Shown piece after piece: positions 21,956 to 30,373 of a stretch of 31,148 bases of DNA (the first letter of the stretch is position 1; each line of letters begins with the position of its first letter). Below the pieces are notes generated by a model. It searched no databases and was not told where the DNA came from. It worked only from the letters and a program-made list of their open reading frames with translations. This DNA is from an uncultured Clostridia bacterium (GTDB lineage: Bacteria > Bacillota > Clostridia > TANB77 > CAG-508). Location: positions 1 through 31,148 of the forward strand of contig CAORJJ010000016.1 in assembly GCA_948517135.1 (NCBI GenBank). The letters run 5' to 3'. The position numbers were made by a program, and so were the translations under genes.

Positions 21956-23089
21956 ATGAAATTAGGTGGTATGACTTGGTGGAGATATAATTATGGTTCT
22001 ATATTACAAGCATATGCATTGCAATCTGAATTAAAAGAATTAGGAATAGATGATTATGAAATAATTTGTCAATATGGAAAAAAAGTTGCATCAATAAGTA
22101 ATTTGAAGGAAAAAATAAAGAGAATTGGAGTAAGACAAAGTTTAAAAAGAATTGTTTGGAAATTCGGATTAAAAAAATTGAGAGATAGAAATAGGAATAT
22201 ACAATCTTTTGTAGATAATTATTTACATGTTTCTCAAAAAGAATATAATGAAGAAAATATTGTAGAAGCTAATAATGTGTATGATGGATTTGTGTGTGGA
22301 AGTGACCAAATTTGGAATCCAAAATTAACAGATGTTAATAGTATGTATTGGCTAACATTTGCATCAAAGGAAAAATTAAAATTTTCTTATGCTCCAAGTA
22401 TTGGTGTAGATAAATTTTCTGATGAGCAAAAAGAAGCAATAAAAAATAATTTATCTAGTTTTAAAGGAATATCAAGTAGAGAAGAAAATGGAACTAATTT
22501 AATAAATGATGCTTTAGGTGCTAATAAATGTGTTACAGTATTAGATCCAACTTTATTAGTTGATCGCAAAATTTGGGATAATATATCTTTATCTGAAAAT
22601 CAATATGGTGAAAAATATATATTTGTTTATATGTTAAGAGGAACTAAAAAACAAAGAAAATTAATTGAAGAGTTTGCTAAATTAAAAGGATTGAAGATTG
22701 TAACAATGCCATTTTTAGATAATGAAAAAATAGAAATATATGATTTTAAATTTGGAGATATAAAACTATGGGATGCTTCACCAGCAGATTTTATTACAGT
22801 TATAAGAAATGCTGAATATGTTTTTACAGACTCATTTCATTGTATGTTATTTAGTTGTATGTATCATAGAGATTTTTATACTTTTCCTAAAATTGGTCAG
22901 GCTCAAATAAATAGAATGTTAAATTTTCAAAAACTAGTTTCAGCAAGTGAACATATGATAAGTGATGAAATAGACGTTAATAAAATTGAAAATGTAAAAA
23001 GAATAGACTGGAATTATGTAGATTCTGTTTTAAATGATAAAAGAAAGGAATCAGAAGCATATTTAAAAAGTGTGTTGGATATGAAGTAA
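21956..23089 (+). CDS. Polysaccharide pyruvyl transferase family protein (copy 1)
   Basis: A 377-aa protein of the PF04230 family. Motifs: YNYGSILQAYALQ (11-23), CGSDQIWNP (114-122), SYAPSIG (144-150), LDPTLL (196-201) and TDSFHCMLFS (291-300). Characterised members transfer pyruvate from phosphoenolpyruvate to a sugar as a ketal, giving a negative charge; many family members are untested. The family core is intact. AAAGGAG precedes the ATG. Its stop overlaps the ATG of the FrhB-like gene (TAATG), so the two are translationally coupled and probably work together. The same pair recurs at 26636-28894. Confidence 0.92.
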   Translation: MKLGGMTWWRYNYGSILQAYALQSELKELGIDDYEIICQYGKKVASISNLKEKIKRIGVRQSLKRIVWKFGLKKLRDRNRNIQSFVDNYLHVSQKEYNEENIVEANNVYDGFVCGSDQIWNPKLTDVNSMYWLTFASKEKLKFSYAPSIGVDKFSDEQKEAIKNNLSSFKGISSREENGTNLINDALGANKCVTVLDPTLLVDRKIWDNISLSENQYGEKYIFVYMLRGTKKQRKLIEEFAKLKGLKIVTMPFLDNEKIEIYDFKFGDIKLWDASPADFITVIRNAEYVFTDSFHCMLFSCMYHRDFYTFPKIGQAQINRMLNFQKLVSASEHMISDEIDVNKIENVKRIDWNYVDSVLNDKRKESEAYLKSVLDMK

Positions 23090-24093
23090 TGAGAAAAGTA
23101 TATGCATTTAAAAATACATTTGAACAATTGATGAAAAGTTCTTCAGGTGGAGCATATATTGCATTATGTGAAGCATTTGAAAAGACATTTGGAAAAGAAA
23201 ATGTTGTATTCTATGGAGCTATGTATGATAAAAATTTGAATGTAATACATGGAAGAAAATATAGTTCAAAGGAATGCTCTGTTTTTCAAGGTTCAAAATA
23301 TGTAAGAAGTGATATTAGTAAAGTATTTAATTTTTTAGAAGAAGATATATCACAAGGAAAATATATATTATTTTCAGGAACGCCATGTCAAATATTTGCA
23401 ATAAAAAAATATATAGAAAGTAAAAATATTGTGCTAGATAATTTATATTGCATAGATATTATATGTCATGGAACACCAAGTGAAAAGATTTGGAATTCGT
23501 ATAAAAAATGGATTGAAAAAAATGAAAATAGTGAACTTATAAATTATTCTTTTAGGTATAAACCAGAAGGTTGGAAAGCTTATCCTGCTTTTGCAGAGTT
23601 CAAAGATGGAAAAAAGAAAATTAACACAGCAGATTTATCTATTTATTCTAAATTACAAATGATAGGTCTAAGTACAAATAAAGGGTGCTTTTCTTGTCCA
23701 TATTCAAATATGAATAGAGTTGGAGATATAACTATTGGAGACTACTGGGGAATTGAAAAAATAATGCCAAATATAAAAAGTAAGCATGGAGTTTCATTAC
23801 TTATAGTTAATACTGAAAAAGGAAATAACATTGTTGATAAATTTGATGAAGATAAATACTTTTTTAAAGAAACAAATACAGATGAGTATATTAAATATCA
23901 ACATAATTTAAAAGAAAAAACAGAAGAACCTCAAAATTATAATGAATTTTGGAAAGATTATGAAGAGTTTGGATTTGAATTTATTTTAAAGAAATATTTA
24001 GATTATGGAAAAAAATATATTATAATTCATAATATAAAAAAAGTAGTAAGAAAGAGCCCAATTATAAACATATATAGAAATTTAAAAAAGTAA
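23089..24093 (+). CDS. Coenzyme F420 hydrogenase/dehydrogenase beta subunit-like protein, no ferredoxin domain (copy 1)
   Basis: A 334-aa FrhB/FdhB-type protein. Core motifs: SSSGGAYIAL (17-26), FSGTPCQI (95-102, Cys100), IICHGTPSEKIW (125-135, Cys126), KGCFSCPYS (198-206, Cys200/Cys203) and DITIGDYWG (213-221). The conserved cysteines probably bind an iron-sulfur cluster next to a flavin. Unlike the copy at 27719, it has no N-terminal 2[4Fe-4S] ferredoxin domain, and no upstream in-frame extension is possible because the ATG overlaps the previous gene. Such proteins are common in polysaccharide loci of bacteria lacking F420, so F420 itself need not be the substrate. Confidence 0.9.
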   Translation: MRKVYAFKNTFEQLMKSSSGGAYIALCEAFEKTFGKENVVFYGAMYDKNLNVIHGRKYSSKECSVFQGSKYVRSDISKVFNFLEEDISQGKYILFSGTPCQIFAIKKYIESKNIVLDNLYCIDIICHGTPSEKIWNSYKKWIEKNENSELINYSFRYKPEGWKAYPAFAEFKDGKKKINTADLSIYSKLQMIGLSTNKGCFSCPYSNMNRVGDITIGDYWGIEKIMPNIKSKHGVSLLIVNTEKGNNIVDKFDEDKYFFKETNTDEYIKYQHNLKEKTEEPQNYNEFWKDYEEFGFEFILKKYLDYGKKYIIIHNIKKVVRKSPIINIYRNLKK

Positions 24094-24105
24094 AATGGAG
24101 GGAAG

Positions 24106-25320
24106 ATGAAGACAATAATTGTATCACCATGTGGATTGCCAATACCAGCTGTAAAAGGTGGAGCAGTTCTTACTCTTATTGAAAGTATAATTATTCAAAA
24201 TGAAATAAATAAGAAAATGGAATTGACAGTTATAGGGGTACATGATAAAGAGGCTGTTGAAAAATCTAAAAAATATAAAAATACAAATTTTATCTTTATA
24301 AAAGAACCTAAAATATGCAAAATAATAGATAATTTATATGAGAAGATTTATATAAAATTATCACATAAACAGCATAATACTTTAAAAAGATATTTATGGA
24401 AGTTATATGTTATAAGTTATTTAAAAAAAATATTAAAAAAGTTTGATTTTGATAAAGTTGTCTTAGAAAATTCAGGATATTTATTGAATATTTTGAAAGA
24501 TAGAAATATAGCTAAGAAATATGATAATAAGATTTTTTATCATTTGCATAATGATATACCAGATAATATTTATATAAATGGATTGAAAAAATGTAAGATA
24601 TTAAGTATTAGTGAGTATTTAACTAAAAAGATTATATCAGTTTGTGGAAATGAAATTGAAAAAAATATATTTATTTTAAAAAATGGATTTAATTGCGAAA
24701 AATTTAATAAAGAATTAACTAAGGACGAAAAAATAGAATTAAAAGAAAAATTACAAATTGAAAAAGATAAAAAAATTATTTTGTTTGCTGGACGAATTAC
24801 ACCTGAAAAGGGAATAAAAGAATTGCTAGAGGCATATGAGAAAATTGATAATGATAATGTGGTATTATTAATAGTAGGTTCACACAATTTTGGAGCCAAT
24901 AACACATCCAATTTCGAACAGAATATAAAGACTAAATTCGAGTCATTAAAAGAAAAAATAAAGTTTACAGGATATATAGATTATGATGATATGTGGAAAT
25001 ATTATAAACTTGCAGATGTTGCAGTTTTTCCATCAACTTGGGAAGAGCCAGCAGGATTAACAATGCTTGAAGCAACAGTAGCAAAAATTCCTGTAATAAC
25101 TACTATTTCTGGTGGAATTCCTGAATACTTACTAACAGACTATGCTACTATGTTTCATATAGATGATGAAATTGTTAATAATATAAAAAATAGTATAATA
25201 GAAATATTAGAAAATAAAGAAAAATATATAGAAAGAGCTATAAAAGCAAGTAAATATATTGGCGAAAAGTATACAGAAGAGAATTTATATAATAACTTTT
25301 TAGAATTATTATATAAATAG
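24106..25320 (+). CDS. Glycosyltransferase family 4 protein
   Basis: A 404-aa GT-B enzyme, second GT4 of the operon. GLPIPAVKGGAVLTLIES (10-27) forms the acceptor-domain loop. In the donor domain, LFAGRITPEKGIKELLEA (226-243) and the EX7E motif Glu314/Glu322 in STWEEPAGLTMLEA are intact. The early GG loop and GRITPEKG block are typical of nucleotide-sugar binding. It follows the FrhB-like gene by 12 nt with GGAGGG. The sugar is not predictable. Confidence 0.93.
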   Translation: MKTIIVSPCGLPIPAVKGGAVLTLIESIIIQNEINKKMELTVIGVHDKEAVEKSKKYKNTNFIFIKEPKICKIIDNLYEKIYIKLSHKQHNTLKRYLWKLYVISYLKKILKKFDFDKVVLENSGYLLNILKDRNIAKKYDNKIFYHLHNDIPDNIYINGLKKCKILSISEYLTKKIISVCGNEIEKNIFILKNGFNCEKFNKELTKDEKIELKEKLQIEKDKKIILFAGRITPEKGIKELLEAYEKIDNDNVVLLIVGSHNFGANNTSNFEQNIKTKFESLKEKIKFTGYIDYDDMWKYYKLADVAVFPSTWEEPAGLTMLEATVAKIPVITTISGGIPEYLLTDYATMFHIDDEIVNNIKNSIIEILENKEKYIERAIKASKYIGEKYTEENLYNNFLELLYK

Positions 25321-25332
25321 AAGGAGAAAAAA

Positions 25333-26673
25333 ATGAAAAAAATTTCTGAAAAAATTTTAGTTTTATCAGTATTTCTTTTAACATATTATATATATATGAA
25401 TAGCATTAGAAAAATAATGATACCATATAGTAGTATTACTGTGCCAGCGATATTACTATTAGTTTTAATTTCTACAATTATTTGTTCAAATGGGAAAATA
25501 AAAGTTTTAGGAATTTGGGACAAGTTAGTGTGTATCTCATGGGTAATAATTGCTATATATATTTTTATAAATAATGAATCTTTAGCAAAAAACATAATAT
25601 CTGGTGGATTAATTCAATTATATGTCATGATTGCATTTTTAATATTTTCGAACGAAAAAAAATCCTGGATAGATGTATGGTTGAAATCAACATTTGTATT
25701 TGTTATGATTCATGCTATTAGTACAATTATATTTTATTTTAATTCAGACTTATATACTAAATTTGCTAGATTAATGTTTTCAGGAGACGAATTAAAAAAT
25801 TGTTTCACATATTATAGACAAGGTTTTATGAGTGGATTAAGTACACATTTTAGTAACAATGGAATGATACTATCTATTGGAATATTAATTATTTGGCAAA
25901 GTATATTGTATACTAGAAATAGTAAAAATAGTAACAAAACTTTATTAATTTTTAAATATGTATGTATACTAATTGTTTTATATGCATTAATTCTTTCTTC
26001 AAAAAGAAGTCCTTTATTAGCATCTTTTTTAGCTATAATTAGTACATATATTATTTGTACAGGAAAAAATGTATGGAAAAGCTTTATTATATTAATAATT
26101 TGTTTGGCTATTTTATATGGGGCATATACATTTTTGGCAGATAAAATTCCAGGATTATCTACAATTGTTAATAAAACTGCTAATTTAGAAAATTCTAGTG
26201 CTGGAATATTAAATGGTAGAAAAGGATTATGGCAAAGAGCTTTTGATTTATTTAATATGAATCCAGCATTTGGAAAAGGATATGGTAGTTATGCAAGTTA
26301 TGCAAATCAAACTGATGCAATTACTACATCAGCACATAATTATTATTTACAAATATTAGCAGAATTAGGATTATTTGGAATGTTACTATATTTAATTGTT
26401 TTTGGTTCGGGTATTATGCTTGCTATTAACTTATTAAAAAAGTCTGTTAATGATAAAAATTTAAGAAATATTATGCTAGCAAGTATTTCTTTAGAAATTC
26501 AGATTTTTGTTATAGTGTATTGTATTACAGCAACAGCTTTAATGTATTATTGTATATTAATCCCATATATACTTGCTATTACTTTAGCACATGTTGTTAA
26601 TATAGACGAATATGGTAATAAAAAGGAGAATAAAAATGAAAATAGGAATAATAACATTTATAAATACAATTAA
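25333..26673 (+). CDS. O-antigen ligase/polymerase-type membrane protein (Wzy-like)
   Basis: A 446-aa protein with about 11-12 membrane segments. The large loop has the Wzy_C/O-antigen ligase pattern: GRKGLWQRAFDLFNMNPAFGKGYG followed by the SAHNYYLQILAELGLFG block, containing the conserved His-Asn. It most likely polymerises repeat units outside the membrane; a ligase role is the alternative. The C-terminus is cytoplasmic, Asn/Lys-rich and overlaps the next gene by 38 nt. GGAG precedes the ATG. Confidence 0.88.
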   Translation: MKKISEKILVLSVFLLTYYIYMNSIRKIMIPYSSITVPAILLLVLISTIICSNGKIKVLGIWDKLVCISWVIIAIYIFINNESLAKNIISGGLIQLYVMIAFLIFSNEKKSWIDVWLKSTFVFVMIHAISTIIFYFNSDLYTKFARLMFSGDELKNCFTYYRQGFMSGLSTHFSNNGMILSIGILIIWQSILYTRNSKNSNKTLLIFKYVCILIVLYALILSSKRSPLLASFLAIISTYIICTGKNVWKSFIILIICLAILYGAYTFLADKIPGLSTIVNKTANLENSSAGILNGRKGLWQRAFDLFNMNPAFGKGYGSYASYANQTDAITTSAHNYYLQILAELGLFGMLLYLIVFGSGIMLAINLLKKSVNDKNLRNIMLASISLEIQIFVIVYCITATALMYYCILIPYILAITLAHVVNIDEYGNKKENKNENRNNNIYKYN

Positions 26674-27706
26674 TTTTGGTGCTTCTTTACAAGCATATGC
26701 TTTGCAAGAGTTTTTGAAAGAGATAAAGCAAGAACCAGAAATAATTCAATACGTTAATAAAACAATTGAAGATAAAGAAAAAAATAAGGGAAGTAAAAAA
26801 TTAAATTTAAAAGGAATAGTTAGAGAAGTTATAATGGGAAAAGGTATAAAAGAAAAGACTATTGCTTTTGAAAAATATGAACAAGCAAACATAAAAAAGG
26901 GCCTTGTATTAAATGAACAAAATACTGATAAAATAAATAGCTACTATGATAAGTTTATTACAGGTAGTGACCAAGTATGGAATATGAAAATTACTTATGA
27001 AGATTGGCACTATTTTTTAGATTTTGTAAAAGATGATAATAAGAAGATATCATATGCACCAAGTTTCGGAAACGATAAATTTCCTGATACTGATAAAAAG
27101 GAAGTGGCAGAGTTATTAAATAAGTTTAATAAGCTTTCTGTAAGGGAAAGTTCTGGACAAAAATTAATAAAAGAAATTTCTGATTTGGATGCTAAAGTAG
27201 TCTTAGATCCTACTCTTCTTTTAAATAAAAGAGAGTGGGAAGAAAGAACTGAATTTGAACCAAAGTTAGAACATTATATTTTAGTTTATTTTCCACATAA
27301 TAAGAAAATGGTTTTTGATTTTGTTAAAAAATTGAAGAAAAAAACAGGTTTACCAGTAGTTTATTTAAGTATTTCTCCTAAAATTCAACCAGGAGTAAAA
27401 ACAATATATAATGCATCTCCAGATGAATTTTTAGGATGGATGAAAAATGCTGATTATGTTGTAACAGGATCATTCCATGGAACAGCTTTTTCTTTAAATT
27501 TAGAAAAGCAATTCTTTTATGAACCAAGTGGTGAAGGAAGTAGAATAGATAATATAGTAAAATTAACTGGCACTGATGAAAGAAGTATATTGAATGTCAA
27601 AGCTATAGATGAAATTATTGATTATGAAATTGTTAGAAAAAAATTAGATAAAGAAAGAAATGAATCTAAAATGTGGCTAAAAAATGCAATAGGAATTGAT
27701 AAGTAG
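26636..27706 (+). CDS. Polysaccharide pyruvyl transferase family protein (copy 2)
   Basis: A 356-aa PF04230 protein: TINFGASLQAYALQ (11-24), TGSDQVWNM (109-117), SYAPSFG (139-145), LDPTLLL (190-196) and TGSFHGTAFS (277-286). It shares these with copy 1, but the intervening sequence has diverged, so substrates may differ. It begins with the simpler MKIGIIT start. The ATG at 26636 is chosen over an in-frame ATG at 26612 because AAGGAG (26623-26628) is 7 nt upstream. It overlaps the Wzy gene by 38 nt and is followed after 12 nt by an FrhB-like gene. Confidence 0.91.
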   Translation: MKIGIITFINTINFGASLQAYALQEFLKEIKQEPEIIQYVNKTIEDKEKNKGSKKLNLKGIVREVIMGKGIKEKTIAFEKYEQANIKKGLVLNEQNTDKINSYYDKFITGSDQVWNMKITYEDWHYFLDFVKDDNKKISYAPSFGNDKFPDTDKKEVAELLNKFNKLSVRESSGQKLIKEISDLDAKVVLDPTLLLNKREWEERTEFEPKLEHYILVYFPHNKKMVFDFVKKLKKKTGLPVVYLSISPKIQPGVKTIYNASPDEFLGWMKNADYVVTGSFHGTAFSLNLEKQFFYEPSGEGSRIDNIVKLTGTDERSILNVKAIDEIIDYEIVRKKLDKERNESKMWLKNAIGIDK

Positions 27707-27718
27707 AGAGGAGAAATT

Positions 27719-28894
27719 ATGGATAATAAAGTTCCATTATCAAAAGAAATGTGTACAGGATGTACAGCATGTGCTAATATATGCCCAGTAAATGCAATAA
27801 AAATGCAACGTGATAGTGAAGGTTTTTTGTATCCTGAAATTGATAAAAGTATATGCATAAGTTGTGAATTATGCGTAAATAATTGCAATTTTTGTAAAGA
27901 AAAAATAAAACAAGATAGTAATGAAAATAAAAATTGTTATTTAGCAAAACATAAAAGAAAAGATGTTAGAATGAATAGCAGATCAGGTGGGATATTTGTT
28001 GCATGTTCAGATTGGATTTTAGAACAAAATGGGACAGTTTATGGTTGTGTGTTAAATGATGATATGGAAGCTATACATATTAGAGCAACAAATAAACAAG
28101 ATAGAGATAAAATGTGTAAATCTAAATATGTTCAAAGTAATTTGGTAAAAGTATTTTCACAAGTAAAAGATGATTTGAATTCAGAAAAACTAGTATTATT
28201 TTCTGGTACTACTTGTCAAATAGATGGATTATTTTCTTATTTAAAATATAATAAAGTAAACTTAGAAAAATTGTATACCATAGATTTAGTGTGCCATGGA
28301 TGTGCTAGTCCAAAGATATTTGAAAGTTATGTAAAATGGATTGAGAAAAAATATAAAACTAATATTGAAAAATTTGATTTTAGAGATAAAGAAGTATGTG
28401 GATGGGATGGACATATAGAATCATATATTGTAAATGGAAAAAAGAAAACAAGTACAATTTACAGAGAAATTTTCTATACAAATTTATGTTTGAGACCAGC
28501 ATGTTATAAATGTAAGTATTCTACAATTGATCGTAATACAGATTTAACTATTGCAGATGCATGGGGAGTAAAACAAACTGTTTTAGAATTTTATGATAAT
28601 TTAGGAACATCTATGTTTTTAGTTCAAAGTAATAAAGGAATGCAATTGTTAGAAATAATAAAGAAATCATGTGAAATAATTGAAGTTCCTTTAGAAAAAA
28701 TGATGCAACCAAACTTGAAAAATCCATCTAAACCAAAAGGAAATAGAGAAACATTTTGGGAAGATTTTTATAATGGAGGCATAGAGACTGTTATAAGAAA
28801 ATATGGCAAAATGAAATTATCTAAGAATATAAAAGAAAAAGCTAAATATAAAATTAGAAAAATTATGTTAGGGAAAAAAATATATTTACCATAA
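27719..28894 (+). CDS. Coenzyme F420 hydrogenase/dehydrogenase beta subunit-like protein with 2[4Fe-4S] ferredoxin domain (copy 2)
   Basis: A 391-aa protein. Residues 12-56 are a two-cluster ferredoxin: Cys12, 15, 18, 22 and Cys46, 49, 52, 56. The rest is an FrhB-type domain: SRSGGIF (87-93), FSGTTCQIDG (161-170, Cys166), VCHGCASPKIF (191-201, Cys192/195), Cys257, Cys262 and Cys265, and DLTIADAWG (275-283). A flavin plus iron-sulfur electron path is inferred. It is downstream of pyruvyl transferase copy 2, so this pair mirrors the copy 1 pair but keeps the electron-transfer domain. GAGAGGAG precedes the ATG. Confidence 0.93.
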   Translation: MDNKVPLSKEMCTGCTACANICPVNAIKMQRDSEGFLYPEIDKSICISCELCVNNCNFCKEKIKQDSNENKNCYLAKHKRKDVRMNSRSGGIFVACSDWILEQNGTVYGCVLNDDMEAIHIRATNKQDRDKMCKSKYVQSNLVKVFSQVKDDLNSEKLVLFSGTTCQIDGLFSYLKYNKVNLEKLYTIDLVCHGCASPKIFESYVKWIEKKYKTNIEKFDFRDKEVCGWDGHIESYIVNGKKKTSTIYREIFYTNLCLRPACYKCKYSTIDRNTDLTIADAWGVKQTVLEFYDNLGTSMFLVQSNKGMQLLEIIKKSCEIIEVPLEKMMQPNLKNPSKPKGNRETFWEDFYNGGIETVIRKYGKMKLSKNIKEKAKYKIRKIMLGKKIYLP

Positions 28895-28906
28895 GAAAGG
28901 AATATA

Positions 28907-30364
28907 ATGTTTAAAGCAATATTAAATAAATATAAAAAAATGTCTGTTATAACTAAAGCTGCATTATGGTTTGTTATATGTACTATGTTGCAAAAATGTA
29001 TTTCTTTTATTACAGTTCCAATTTTTACTAGATTAATGCCAGCAGAGGAATATGGATTATATAGTACATATTTATCTTGGTATAATATAATTACTGTTAT
29101 TTGTACATTAAATATGCACAATTGTATTTATATGAATGGAATATCAAAAGCTAAGACAGAAAAGGAAAAAAATGATATTGCTATTCCAATGTTATCGCTT
29201 TCTGAAGTAATTACAGTTATATTATTTTTTATTTATTTTGTTTTTCATAATTACTTAAATGAAATTATAAAATTACCAACCATATTAGTAAGTTTAATAT
29301 TTGCGCAGGTATTATTTGATCCAGCAATAAATTTTTGGTTAGTTAGACAGAGATTTGAATATAAATATGTAAAAGTGGTAATAAGAACAATTACTATGGT
29401 AGTACTAAATTCTGTATTAGGAATTATTTTTGTTGTTATATCTACAACAAATCAAGCTATTGCTAGAGCCATTTCTATTATTTTAGTACAAGCATTATTT
29501 GGTATAGTATTATATGTATATTTCTTTAAGAAAGGAAAAAAAATATTTTCTTGTAAAGATTGGAAACATATTTTAAATGTACAACTTCCTTTATTACCAC
29601 ATGGACTTTCTTTAACCATATTAGGTTCATCTGATAAAATAATGATAAATTCTTTATGTAGTGCTATACAGGCAGGAATATACAGTGTTGCATATTCTGC
29701 AGGATATGTTGTAAATATTTTAAAAAATAGCATTGTTGATGCATTAAGACCTTGGATTTATGAGCAAATTAAAGAGAAAAAATATAATGATATAAATCAA
29801 TCTACTAAGCCAATATTATTATTAATATTGATTATAACATTTATATTTATTGTATTTGCTCCAGAAATAATAAAGATTATGGCACCACCAGATTATTATG
29901 AAGCTATATATGTAATTCCACCTGTTGCTGCAAGTGCATTTTTTACATTTTTATATAATATGTTTTCAACAATTAGTTTTTATTATGAAAAAACTAAAAA
30001 AATAATGTTTGCATCTCTTGCAGGGGCTATATTTAATATTGTATTAAATGCTATATGTATACCAACATTTGGATATATTGCTGCTGGATATACAACGTTA
30101 GTATGTTATATTTTTCTAGCATTTGTACATTTTTTAATAATGAATAGTATTTGTAAATCAGAATTAAATAATGCTAAAATTTTTGATGTTAGATTTATTA
30201 TATCATTATCAGCTATTGTATTAATTGTTATGCTAGTTCTTACTCTATTATATGATCATTTGGTTATAAGATATGGTATAATTTTAATTCTTTTACTTAC
30301 ACTTATAATAAAAAGAAAAGAATTTATAAATGCAATAAAAACTATAAAAAAGAAGAAAGTATAG
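28907..30364 (+). CDS. Polysaccharide flippase (Wzx/MOP family)
   Basis: A 485-aa membrane protein with about 14 hydrophobic helices. The N-terminus carries WFVICTMLQKCISFITVPIFTRLMPAEEYGLYSTY, the classic start of polysaccharide biosynthesis flippases. It would move undecaprenyl-linked repeat units across the membrane for Wzy. It is only distantly similar to the SpoVB-like protein on the opposite strand. AAAGGAA precedes the ATG, 12 nt after the FrhB-like gene; the last ~10 residues are Lys-rich. Confidence 0.9.
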   Translation: MFKAILNKYKKMSVITKAALWFVICTMLQKCISFITVPIFTRLMPAEEYGLYSTYLSWYNIITVICTLNMHNCIYMNGISKAKTEKEKNDIAIPMLSLSEVITVILFFIYFVFHNYLNEIIKLPTILVSLIFAQVLFDPAINFWLVRQRFEYKYVKVVIRTITMVVLNSVLGIIFVVISTTNQAIARAISIILVQALFGIVLYVYFFKKGKKIFSCKDWKHILNVQLPLLPHGLSLTILGSSDKIMINSLCSAIQAGIYSVAYSAGYVVNILKNSIVDALRPWIYEQIKEKKYNDINQSTKPILLLILIITFIFIVFAPEIIKIMAPPDYYEAIYVIPPVAASAFFTFLYNMFSTISFYYEKTKKIMFASLAGAIFNIVLNAICIPTFGYIAAGYTTLVCYIFLAFVHFLIMNSICKSELNNAKIFDVRFIISLSAIVLIVMLVLTLLYDHLVIRYGIILILLLTLIIKRKEFINAIKTIKKKKV

Positions 30365-30373
30365 ATAATAAGA

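Noticed and set aside
21944..28906. Five gene gaps in the polysaccharide operon are exactly 12 nt
   Set aside because: This is explained by a stop codon followed by a Shine-Dalgarno at standard spacing; no further signal was seen.
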